A stretch of 32,355 nucleotides of DNA from Bacteroidota bacterium. GTDB taxonomy: Bacteria; Bacteroidota; Bacteroidia; Bacteroidales; VadinHA17. Numbering within the stretch: the stretch's first letter is position 1; each line of letters opens with the position of its first letter. Below are positions 23,401 through 30,825 of the stretch, one piece after another. Made by a program: the position numbers and the translations under genes. The stretch is taken from positions 1 to 32,355 of the forward strand of contig JAUVHQ010000001.1 of NCBI GenBank assembly GCA_030593185.1. Reading direction: 5' to 3'. The notes below the pieces were generated by a model. It made no database searches and had not been told where the DNA came from. It saw only the letters and a list, made by a program, of their open reading frames with translations.

Positions 23401-24924
23401 TTAATCCAGATTCCCAACAACTTTTTCTACTTCATGAAGAATTTCACACGACTTAACAAGCTCTTTCATCCTTGTATGGTCATGGTATAAAGGTCTGTCA
23501 ATATCAAGAAAATCAACATATTTTCTAATTATTTCCTTTGCTTTTTTTACTCCTTTACCAAATTCATATTCTCTAAAATCCAGAGCTTGTGCAGCAGCCA
23601 TCAACTCGATACCTAATATTCCATACGCGTTATCAAGTATTTGTGAGTTTTTAATTGCGGTATTCATTCCCATTGAAACAAAATCTTCCTGGTCGGCAGC
23701 TGCAGGAATAGACTGTATGGATGCAGGTGCTGATAATATTTTTTGTTCTACTATTTGCATATCAGCGGTATACTGACTTAGCATCAATCCGGAAAACATT
23801 CCTGCCCCTTTTGTAAGGAAAGCCGGCAATCCAACGCTAAGAGCGGGGTTATTCAATCTGTTCATTCTTCTCTCAGACATCACACTAACCATGGTAATTG
23901 CCACCCCGGCCATATCCATAGGTAAAGATACAGGAGTGCCCTGAAAGTTGGCTCCGGTAAGTTGCATATTTTCTTCCGGGAAAAACACAGGGTTATCGCC
24001 CACTCCATTCAACTCAATTTCAACTTGTGAACGGGCATATGCCAGGGCATCATGAGCAGAGCCGATTACCTGAGGAGTTGATCTCATAGAATAAGCATCC
24101 TGTACTTTACATTTTATAATTCCATTAATCAGGTCACCATCTTCAATGAGTTTCTGAATTGCTTTGGCACTTCGGACAGCACCTTTAAAACCCCTTGCTT
24201 CGTGCAATTTTGGAGTATATGGTTTCATATTAGCTTTAAGAGCCTCAAGCGACATTGCAGCTGCTATCTCAGCCTGTTTAAGCCAGTTATTAGCGTCATA
24301 AATAAACAAAGCACTCATTGCAGTCAATAAGTTCGACCCATTAATGGTAGCTAAACCATCTCTTGCTTCCAATCCGGGTATTGCAATTCCTGCCTTATCC
24401 ATGGCTTTTTTCCCTTCCATCAACTCACCCTTATAATATGCTTCTCCTTCACCAAGTAATATCAAGGCAATTTGTGACATCGGGGCCAGATCACCAGATG
24501 CCCCAACCGAACCTTTTTGACAAACATAAGGGGTAACACCTTTATTAAGCATTTCAACCAAAGTTTCAGTAATCTCGGGCCGGCAACCGGATCTACCATT
24601 AGCATGAACATTTATTCTACCAAGCATTGCTCCCCTAACATATTCTACTGGAGCCGGATCTCCTATTCCGGCAGCATGATTATATATCAGATATTTCTGA
24701 AACTGCTTAATCTGGCTATCATCAAGAACAACTTCTGAAAACTCTCCTATACCGGTATTTACTCCATACATAATTTCATGTGCCTGAATTTTCTTTTCAA
24801 GCATAGCCCGGCAAATCTTAATCTTTTCTTTTGCATCCGGATGCAATTCAACTTTCTCATTATTGCGTGCAACTCTAACAAGTTTTTCTATTGTCAGGTT
24901 TTTTCCTGTTATAACTATTGACAT
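23401..24924 (-). CDS. hutH: Histidine ammonia-lyase
   Basis: Removes ammonia from L-histidine to give urocanate. The 507 residues carry the MIO-forming triad A142-S143-G144 in GSVGASGDLAP, exactly the numbering of the Pseudomonas enzyme. Y53 in MYGVNTGIG and H83 in YNHAAGIG also match; Asn82 replaces the usual Ser. The His at 83 favours histidine over tyrosine or phenylalanine as substrate, although assignment within the lyase family is by motif. No other histidine-degradation gene (hutU, hutI, hutG) lies nearby. It follows hisS on the same strand after a 190-bp spacer containing a nine-base inverted repeat. Confidence 0.9.
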   Translation of the reverse strand: MSIVITGKNLTIEKLVRVARNNEKVELHPDAKEKIKICRAMLEKKIQAHEIMYGVNTGIGEFSEVVLDDSQIKQFQKYLIYNHAAGIGDPAPVEYVRGAMLGRINVHANGRSGCRPEITETLVEMLNKGVTPYVCQKGSVGASGDLAPMSQIALILLGEGEAYYKGELMEGKKAMDKAGIAIPGLEARDGLATINGSNLLTAMSALFIYDANNWLKQAEIAAAMSLEALKANMKPYTPKLHEARGFKGAVRSAKAIQKLIEDGDLINGIIKCKVQDAYSMRSTPQVIGSAHDALAYARSQVEIELNGVGDNPVFFPEENMQLTGANFQGTPVSLPMDMAGVAITMVSVMSERRMNRLNNPALSVGLPAFLTKGAGMFSGLMLSQYTADMQIVEQKILSAPASIQSIPAAADQEDFVSMGMNTAIKNSQILDNAYGILGIELMAAAQALDFREYEFGKGVKKAKEIIRKYVDFLDIDRPLYHDHTRMKELVKSCEILHEVEKVVGNLD

Positions 24925-24993
24925 ACTTAAATTTTTAAATATAAATTACCGGATAAAAGTAGCGATTAATTAAATATTGCATTCAATATAATA

Positions 24994-25034
24994 TCTGTTG
25001 GAAAGCATACTCATTATCAGAATCATCCAACAGA
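24994..25034. repeat. Nine-base inverted repeat between hisS and hutH
   Basis: TCTGTTGGA (24994-25002) and TCCAACAGA (25026-25034) are perfect complements separated by 23 bases. On the minus strand the hairpin would lie after hisS and about 70 bp before hutH, so it may end hisS transcription or sit in the hutH leader. Confidence 0.5.
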
Positions 25035-25113
25035 CATAAAGCAAGCTTTACCAGTGAAGTAAAGTCTTTGTAAAAATTGTGAAATTTCTCGTTTCAGGAT
25101 TGTTGCAGAACAG

Positions 25114-26481
25114 TTATGATAGTTTTTCAATTAGCTCTTCAAGTGTAATTAGCTCCTGATCCCCGGTTTTCATGTTTTTCAAGGTAATTAACCCGTTTTT
25201 CATTTCATCTTCCCCAACTAAAGCAACATATTCTACATTCTTTTGGTTGGCATAATTCATCTGCTTTTTTATTTTTACCTTATCGGGAAACAATTCAGCT
25301 CTGATTTCTGATTTGCGTATTTCAGCTAATAGTGAAAGACAGTGTATCTCTTCCTTTTCTCCAAAATTCACAAACATAAGGGTTGTTGTAGAGGTAATAT
25401 CTTCAGGGAACTTATCTTTTTTCTCCATCACATCATAAATACGATCGGCTCCAAAACTTACACCAACACCTGAAACATCATTCAGTCCAAAAATTCCTGT
25501 CAGGTCATCATATCTTCCCCCACCACACAAGCTGCCAATCTTCATTTCAATTGAGTTTGCTTCAATAATTGTTCCGGTATAATAGTCCAATCCCCTTGCA
25601 AGAGTTAAGTCAAAAACCGGATTAACTTCGAGGTCAAGGGTTTTAAGATAGTCAAACAATCTTTTCATCTTATCCACCCCTTTTCTGCCAATTCTGGAGC
25701 GTAAAAGGATTTTATTTTCTAATTTATTGAGTTTTTCCTCAACAGAACCAGTAAGACCAAGTATGGGTTGTAATTCACGGATAGCTTTTTCTGAAATACC
25801 TTTCACCGCCATCTCTTCATTCACTTTATGAGCTCCAATTTTATCATGTTTATCAATTGCAATAGTAATTGGTATAATTTTATCTGCTTCACCAATCACT
25901 TCAGCAATTCCAAAAAGAATTCTCCTGTCATTTATCCTGATTATTATTCTTATGCCCAAATTTTTAAATATCTCGTCAATAATCTGGATCTGTTCAACCT
26001 CATTTAAGAGAGAATTACTGCCAATCACATCAACATCACATTGAAAAAATTCTCTATAGCGTCCTTTCTGTGGTTTGTCTGCTCTCCAAACAGGTTGTAT
26101 CTGATATCGTTTAAATGGAAATGTGATCTCGTTCAGATGCTGAACAACAAATCTCGCAAACGGAACTGTCAGGTCGTATCTAAGACCTTTATCAGACAAA
26201 GAGGTTTTAAGTTTATTTACATTCCTTTCAAGAATTTCATCATCTGAAACATCTGCAAGATAATTTCCCGAATTCAATATCCTGAAAAGTAACCGGTCTC
26301 CTTCCTCTCCGTATTTACCTGTGAGGGTAGATGCCTGCTCCATAGCAGGAGTTTCAATCGGGAGGTATCCGAAACGCTCGAAAACGGTACGGATAGTTTT
26401 AAAAATATAGTTTCTTTTAACCATCTCCCCGGGTAAAAAGTCACGGGTTCCTTTTGGTATTGAAGCTTCATTTTTTGCCAT
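25114..26481 (-). CDS. hisS: Histidyl-tRNA synthetase
   Basis: Charges tRNA-His. A class II synthetase of 455 residues. The class motif 1 region contains PIETPAMEQASTLTGKYGEE. Motif 2 is in QPVWRADKPQKGRYREFFQC with DVDVIG. The histidine-specific motif LARGLDYYTG is present, and motif 3 is in GVGVSFGADRIYDVM. The C-terminal anticodon-binding domain covers about 360-455. A TATCTTTG -7 box lies 22-29 bp before the ATG. It is well conserved and apparently intact. Confidence 0.95.
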   Translation of the reverse strand: MAKNEASIPKGTRDFLPGEMVKRNYIFKTIRTVFERFGYLPIETPAMEQASTLTGKYGEEGDRLLFRILNSGNYLADVSDDEILERNVNKLKTSLSDKGLRYDLTVPFARFVVQHLNEITFPFKRYQIQPVWRADKPQKGRYREFFQCDVDVIGSNSLLNEVEQIQIIDEIFKNLGIRIIIRINDRRILFGIAEVIGEADKIIPITIAIDKHDKIGAHKVNEEMAVKGISEKAIRELQPILGLTGSVEEKLNKLENKILLRSRIGRKGVDKMKRLFDYLKTLDLEVNPVFDLTLARGLDYYTGTIIEANSIEMKIGSLCGGGRYDDLTGIFGLNDVSGVGVSFGADRIYDVMEKKDKFPEDITSTTTLMFVNFGEKEEIHCLSLLAEIRKSEIRAELFPDKVKIKKQMNYANQKNVEYVALVGEDEMKNGLITLKNMKTGDQELITLEELIEKLS

Positions 26482-26502
26482 CAGGCGAATTTTTTAAGTA
26501 TA

Positions 26503-26510
26503 CAAAGATA
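26503..26510 (-). promoter_or_regulatory. Candidate -7 box for hisS
   Basis: TATCTTTG on the minus strand, 22 bp before the hisS ATG, fits TAnnTTTG. The -33 region shows no good TTTG. Confidence 0.45.
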
Positions 26511-26564
26511 GAAAAGAAACACTTTCTTTAAAAATGATACTATCTCAAAGTAATATTAACTATT

Positions 26565-26626
26565 CAGTGCTTAAAGTTTGGAATACCTAAGTGACTAAAT
26601 AAAGAAGTGCCTAAAGTGTCTAAAGT
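26565..26626. repeat. GTGCCTAAA phrase tract upstream of hisS
   Basis: Six degenerate units (GTGCTTAAA, GTTTGGAATACCTAA, GTGACTAAA, GTGCCTAAA, GTGTCTAAA) lie between the upstream minus-strand gene and hisS. The family is shared with 6166-6237 and 15247-15283. Confidence 0.65.
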
Positions 26627-26674
26627 TATAATTTCTACTCTTCTCAACTTTAGTTCACTTTTAACTTCTTTACT

Positions 26675-27532
26675 TCAAAACCTGCATAACCTTTTTAAGT
26701 CCCTTGAAAGTAAACCATTAGGTCTTTTTGGATTAATTGTATGGTAGTTATAAAAATACATTCGTGAATCATCAGCACCAAAAAGCATTTTGTAGCAACG
26801 ACCTACATTTTCTGAAATACCCGGTCCTACACTATGCAATACTACAATATTCTCGTATTTTCCCTTTATAGCCTGTTCAATTTCATCCCCAGACACAATA
26901 TTCACTTTATAGGGATAATACTCAGTAATTTTTTCAATAGTATTTATTTCCGGGCTAAGATCATTCTCTTGCACAAAAATTGTTTTATTCTCTAACATTG
27001 GAATATTTTTATTGTAATATGTAAGATTTTCAAGTGATTCTATATCTGGATTTTCTTTTATCTCAGCTACCCGTTTCTGAATAAACTGAATAATAAGGGG
27101 CAGATAATATCCATATTCTTCTTCCTCTTCACTAATTACATAGAGAGGTATTGAACAAAACTCAGGCATTCCTGCAATAGCTTTAGTTTTAGCTCCCAAT
27201 AACAAATTAAGAAAAACCCACTGTGCATTGGATTTATCTTTCTGAAAGCTTGTTTGAATAGGAACAAGGAAAGAGTATTGTTCATCCCTTCTTTTTTCAT
27301 TAAACTCTTTTGCTGTTACAAATTCGAATTCTGTTATATCCCAAAATTCGTTAACCACTGTTTTAATATGACTATTAAAAGAAGAAAACATATTGTCTTC
27401 AAGAACCACCAGGGTTTTTGTATTCATTAATTTCCCGGCATCCCGGGGGGTTGGAAAAGTAATCTGGGAAAAAGCATTATTAAGACCTATTAATGCAAAG
27501 CAAATACTTAATATCATTGTTTTCATGAGCAT
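26675..27532 (-). CDS. Exported protein of unknown function
   Basis: A 285-residue protein with a signal peptide (about 1-22, ending NNAFSQ); ATG at 27532 or, two residues in, at 27526. Mature sequence mixes alpha and beta: KTLVVLEDNMFSSFNSHIKT near residue 40, an acidic patch SEEEEEYGYY near 135, then ENIVVLHSVGPGISENVGRC and KMLFGADDSRMYFYNYHTIN. I do not recognise the family. The alternating strand-helix pattern and the sequence KTIFVQEND suggest a small Rossmann-like or periplasmic-binding core, which is a guess. A TATATTTG box lies about 44-51 bp upstream. Confidence 0.65.
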   Translation of the reverse strand: MLMKTMILSICFALIGLNNAFSQITFPTPRDAGKLMNTKTLVVLEDNMFSSFNSHIKTVVNEFWDITEFEFVTAKEFNEKRRDEQYSFLVPIQTSFQKDKSNAQWVFLNLLLGAKTKAIAGMPEFCSIPLYVISEEEEEYGYYLPLIIQFIQKRVAEIKENPDIESLENLTYYNKNIPMLENKTIFVQENDLSPEINTIEKITEYYPYKVNIVSGDEIEQAIKGKYENIVVLHSVGPGISENVGRCYKMLFGADDSRMYFYNYHTINPKRPNGLLSRDLKRLCRF

Positions 27533-27575
27533 ACAGTTTTTTACAGGTTAAAATATCGGTGAATTTTTTTTTGTG

Positions 27576-27583
27576 CAAATATA
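27576..27583 (-). promoter_or_regulatory. Candidate -7 box for the exported protein gene
   Basis: TATATTTG on the minus strand, 44 bp before the first ATG, matches TAnnTTTG. No clear -33 box. Confidence 0.4.
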
Positions 27584-27727
27584 TAATTAGAGCCCGTCTT
27601 TAAAGTCCGAAAATTTAAATAAAAAGTAAAAATTACAAATGACATGCACCAAAACACAACTGAACGAAGTGACCTCATGAACACCTTTAAAATTAATTAT
27701 TTTGTGAATAAATAAATCGCAATGACT

Positions 27728-27772
27728 CAAATCACAATATTCAAAGCTGTTTCGGTCACCCGCCTGCCCAAA
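27728..27772 (+). repeat. 45-bp dispersed block, copy 2
   Basis: Identical to 6350-6394. Here the block runs into a complete hairpin, while copy 1 stops after the hairpin's left arm. Confidence 0.85.
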
Positions 27773-27919
27773 GTGCCTTTGGTACGGCGGGTAGGTTTGA
27801 TAATTGATATTTGGTCCCGAAAGCTTTCGGGATGTTATTTGTTATTTGCCTGCCCCGTAGGGAAGTTTACCCTGTGAAATTGCAAAGCAGTATTTAACAG
27901 GGCATGACCGTACGGGGGC
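27756..27919. repeat. Hairpin island of nested palindromes
   Basis: The 443-bp spacer 27533-27975 has no gene. Its core holds: an ACCCGCC..CCAAAG-tgc-CTTTGG..GGCGGGT hairpin (about 27757-27791); an 18-bp perfect palindrome TCCCGAAAGCTTTCGGGA (about 27816-27833); and a nested pair, outer CCCCGTA/TACGGGG (27853-27859, 27911-27917) around inner CCCTGT/ACAGGG (27870-27875, 27897-27902). The inner pair is related to the arms at 6281-6330. Confidence 0.65.
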
Positions 27920-27975
27920 GCTTTTAATTTGAAAAACTTCTACTTTATAGACAGACACTAAGTTATATCCTTTTT

Positions 27976-28662
27976 CTATTTAACTGGTAAATAGATAGGG
28001 TTTCTTTTATTAAACTTCCTGATGTACATAAATTTCAGTTGTTTTCTTTTTCTTCTGCCAAGCTTTATGTATTCATCATGAAGTTCAGCATCACGCATAA
28101 GGGCCAGACCAACATTTGAATAATTGTAATCCATTACCTTACCACTCTCAAAATCGAGCATATACTGGCGAAGCTCTGTTTTAGAATAAGTGGACCTCCG
28201 TGAGGGATAGTGAAAATAATCATAATAATAGTTGCGATAAAAATACGGATCATAATATCGTGTTTCATAAGTTTTAATAAAAGCCACAAAATGACATATT
28301 CCTCCAACAATTGTAATACGATGAAAACCATCTTTTAATTGAATATAAAGCACTCCATTTCGTGAATAGCCCCATATATTGTCCTTCTTCACCTCATTTC
28401 GCATTCCATATTTATCATAATAGTAAATAACATCTTTATCCAATACTTCCTTAAAGAATTCGCTATCATTAAAATCCACTGCTGTAAGTATTGTGGCTTT
28501 AGGAATAGGATTATTATTACGTACCTGATCAAAATCAAAAAAGATACCTTCAGTAAATTTAAAATCAGGTGTAAATTCAGCTATATTCTCTTCATTCTGG
28601 CTGTAAAGAACAGTTGAAATAAGCACTATAATCCCAATCATATTAATCACTAACCTATACAT
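27976..28662 (-). CDS. Exported protein of unknown function with Tyr-rich segment
   Basis: A 228-residue protein. The ATG at 28662 gives MYRLVINMIGIIVLISTVLY then SQ, a signal peptide; a longer frame from 28713 would run through a palindromic repeat and is unlikely. The middle has GYSRNGVLYIQLKDGFHRIT. A tyrosine-rich stretch follows (TRYYDPYFYRNYYYDYFHYP, about 140-160), and then a basic C-terminal part with GRRKRKQLKFMYIRKFNKRN. Family not recognised; similar short exported proteins are common and uncharacterised in this phylum. It is divergent from the histidine kinase gene. Confidence 0.6.
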   Translation of the reverse strand: MYRLVINMIGIIVLISTVLYSQNEENIAEFTPDFKFTEGIFFDFDQVRNNNPIPKATILTAVDFNDSEFFKEVLDKDVIYYYDKYGMRNEVKKDNIWGYSRNGVLYIQLKDGFHRITIVGGICHFVAFIKTYETRYYDPYFYRNYYYDYFHYPSRRSTYSKTELRQYMLDFESGKVMDYNYSNVGLALMRDAELHDEYIKLGRRKRKQLKFMYIRKFNKRNPIYLPVK

Positions 28663-28695
28663 ATTATAATTGTATCGGAATTTACTCACTTCGTT

Positions 28696-28743
28696 TCCCG
28701 AAAATCGGGACAAGCTATGAGATCGTCACGCTTGCAGCGTGAC
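28696..28743. repeat. Two adjacent perfect hairpins
   Basis: TCCCGA-AAA-TCGGGA (28696-28710) is followed by GTCACGC-TTGCA-GCGTGAC (28725-28743). The first arm resembles the 18-bp palindrome at 27816. They lie in the 5' spacer of the minus-strand exported-protein gene. Confidence 0.65.
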
Positions 28744-28809
28744 TAAGTTCAATGTTTATGGCTTGAAAATGTCTAATTTCATTATACTTTGCATTTTTAA
28801 GTCGACAAT

Positions 28810-28945
28810 CTTCAGTCGGCAGTTGGCAATCTGAAGACTGGGCTATTTATATTTTTCAGGATTTTGAATCATGTGATTAAATATGTGTTATAATTGTTTG
28901 ATTGTTATTTACTTTTTTGCGGACTGCCGACTGTGGACTGCTGAC
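28810..28945. repeat. GGCAGTC phrases in inverted arrangement
   Basis: AGTCGGCAGT (28814-28823) and its exact complement ACTGCCGACT (28923-28932) flank about 100 AT-rich bases, with further degenerate units on each side (CAGTTGGCAATC; GTGGACTGCTGACT). CTTCAG/CTGAAG close a smaller stem at 28810-28836. The same phrase is tandem at 8671-8703 and 8770-8788. Apart from this and the hairpins, 28663-29149 shows only AT-rich sequence, presumably with the kinase promoter. Confidence 0.65.
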
Positions 28946-29149
28946 TATTTACTAATTATTTATAAAACCTGAAAATTAAGATTTTTTTTAATCAATTTGT
29001 GAAACTTTGTTCTTCTTCTCTAACAACACAAATAACAAATTTAGTATTTTTCATTTTGTAATAAAATCAATTATTACAATTGGAGTATTTATTATTTTTT
29101 AGTATTTTTATTTTTTGAGATAAAATCCGGCAAAATCGAGCGAAAGATT

Positions 29150-30823
29150 ATGTATCTATTTGACATCATATACAATTTTTTTTCTAAGAATAATGACAAA
29201 GGAAAAACATCTGTCAACAGAGACACCTACTTTTTGATTAATATTATCTCGTACATTATAATTTTCTTGTTGATAATTTTTGGGTTAATTAAAGTATTTG
29301 ATGGGGATTGGCTTGAGGTTTCTATTAATTTTTCCCTTGCATTGTTTATTTTCGTTCTTCATCAAATTTTTTACCGCATGAAAAAAACCTTGTTCTTTTC
29401 CTATATTCTTTTTGTTGTTATCAATATTTTTCTTTTCTATCTTCTTTTCACTTTAAAAACGCCCAGGATATTAATTTGGTTTACGCTTATACCCCCTTTA
29501 ACAATACTATTGTTTGGAAGGAAGCGAGGGGGTATACTTGCAGGAGGGTTGTTTGTGCTGTTTGTTTTTATATTCTTTATTCCAATTACTTCTATAACAA
29601 CTGTTTTTGATTTAAAAATCAAACTAACCTATATAGCTACACATTTTTTACTGTTTGTACTGAGCTATTTCTTCAATACTATATATGAGCGAAACTTAAA
29701 AGATCTTAAAAAAACGAAGGAAGAAGCCGTTAAAGCAAATATTACCAAGGATTATTTCATCTCTAAAATATCACATCAACTCCGGACTCCCCTTTACAAT
29801 ATTGTTGCTCTTGAAAAAATGATAAGTGACCTGAACCCGACAAACAAACATATAGAATTACTGGACACCCTTATCGCTTCTACGAATAACATTGTTGATG
29901 TTGTCAATAACATTGCCCACTTACCGGGTATTGATATTAGCTATAAAGAGAGAAAAAAAATAAAATTTGATCTTTTTTCAACCCTTTCAAATATATTAGA
30001 TTCGTTCCCATCTGAAACAAAAAAGGATGTTGATTTTCATGTTAATGAATTCAAAAATTTCAATCAGGAAATAATTGGTGATCCGGTTCTGGTAAAACAA
30101 CTCTTATTAAATATTCTTGAAAATATAATACCTTTTAAGACAGACAAGAAACCACAAATAACTATTTCCGTTACAAATCAAAAAGAGACATCGGATAATA
30201 TTGTATTGGTTTTCACTATTGAAACTAACCGGATAACCACATACAAAGATATCACTGATAATGAATTGCCTGATGATAAACAGGATGAACAACTAGTTGA
30301 TCTCTCAATTTCTGAGAAACTACTTAGAACACTTGGAAGGAAATTGGAATATAAAAAATTAAAAGAAAAATCCCGTTTTATATTCTCACTCGAATTTGAA
30401 AAGGTAGTTTATAAAAAAGTTGCTGCTGTAAGAAAAGAAAAAGTTAGCCTGATTAATTCAAATGTCCTGATAGTTGAAGATAATGAAATAAACCAGCAGA
30501 TAATGAAACTAAGCCTGATTAAGCTGGTAAAAAATGTTGATGTTGCAAAGAATGGAAAAATAGCTCTCGACATGTTTGGACTCAACCGATATGATCTCAT
30601 TCTGATGGATATTCAAATGCCCGTTATGAATGGAATTACAGCAACAAAAAAAATCCGTGAAATTGAGAAAAGCATCAACACGCATACTCCGATAATAGCA
30701 ATTACTGCAAACGCAATGCTTGGCGATAAAGAGACATGTCTTTCAGCCGGTATTGACGACTATTTAAGTAAACCTTACCAAATGGAAGACCTTATTAGCA
30801 AAATGAATAATCTTTTATTTTGA
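29150..30823 (+). CDS. Hybrid sensor histidine kinase with degenerate ATPase domain
   Basis: A 557-residue inner-membrane signalling protein. Five to six hydrophobic segments (about 28-178) form the sensor part with no separate extracellular domain. The dimerisation domain carries phospho-acceptor H209 in ISKISHQLRTPLYNI. The ATPase region (about 300-420) keeps a recognisable N box, LLLNILENIIPF. The G1 box is not DxGxG: FTIETNRITTYKD stands in its place, and no GxGLxI G2 box follows. A C-terminal receiver domain (about 435-557) is complete: E443-D444, phospho-acceptor D487 in LMDIQMPVMNG, and K541 in SKPY. It may act as a phosphatase or phosphotransfer protein rather than an autokinase. Its stop codon is 2 bp from that of the SpoIIE-type gene on the other strand. 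Confidence 0.87.
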   Translation: MYLFDIIYNFFSKNNDKGKTSVNRDTYFLINIISYIIIFLLIIFGLIKVFDGDWLEVSINFSLALFIFVLHQIFYRMKKTLFFSYILFVVINIFLFYLLFTLKTPRILIWFTLIPPLTILLFGRKRGGILAGGLFVLFVFIFFIPITSITTVFDLKIKLTYIATHFLLFVLSYFFNTIYERNLKDLKKTKEEAVKANITKDYFISKISHQLRTPLYNIVALEKMISDLNPTNKHIELLDTLIASTNNIVDVVNNIAHLPGIDISYKERKKIKFDLFSTLSNILDSFPSETKKDVDFHVNEFKNFNQEIIGDPVLVKQLLLNILENIIPFKTDKKPQITISVTNQKETSDNIVLVFTIETNRITTYKDITDNELPDDKQDEQLVDLSISEKLLRTLGRKLEYKKLKEKSRFIFSLEFEKVVYKKVAAVRKEKVSLINSNVLIVEDNEINQQIMKLSLIKLVKNVDVAKNGKIALDMFGLNRYDLILMDIQMPVMNGITATKKIREIEKSINTHTPIIAITANAMLGDKETCLSAGIDDYLSKPYQMEDLISKMNNLLF

Positions 30824-30825
30824 CA

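Noticed and set aside
28663..28713. Upstream extension of the exported protein (MSRFSGNEVSKFRYNYN)
   Set aside because: It would place 17 residues before a clear signal peptide and overlaps the TCCCGA/TCGGGA hairpin.
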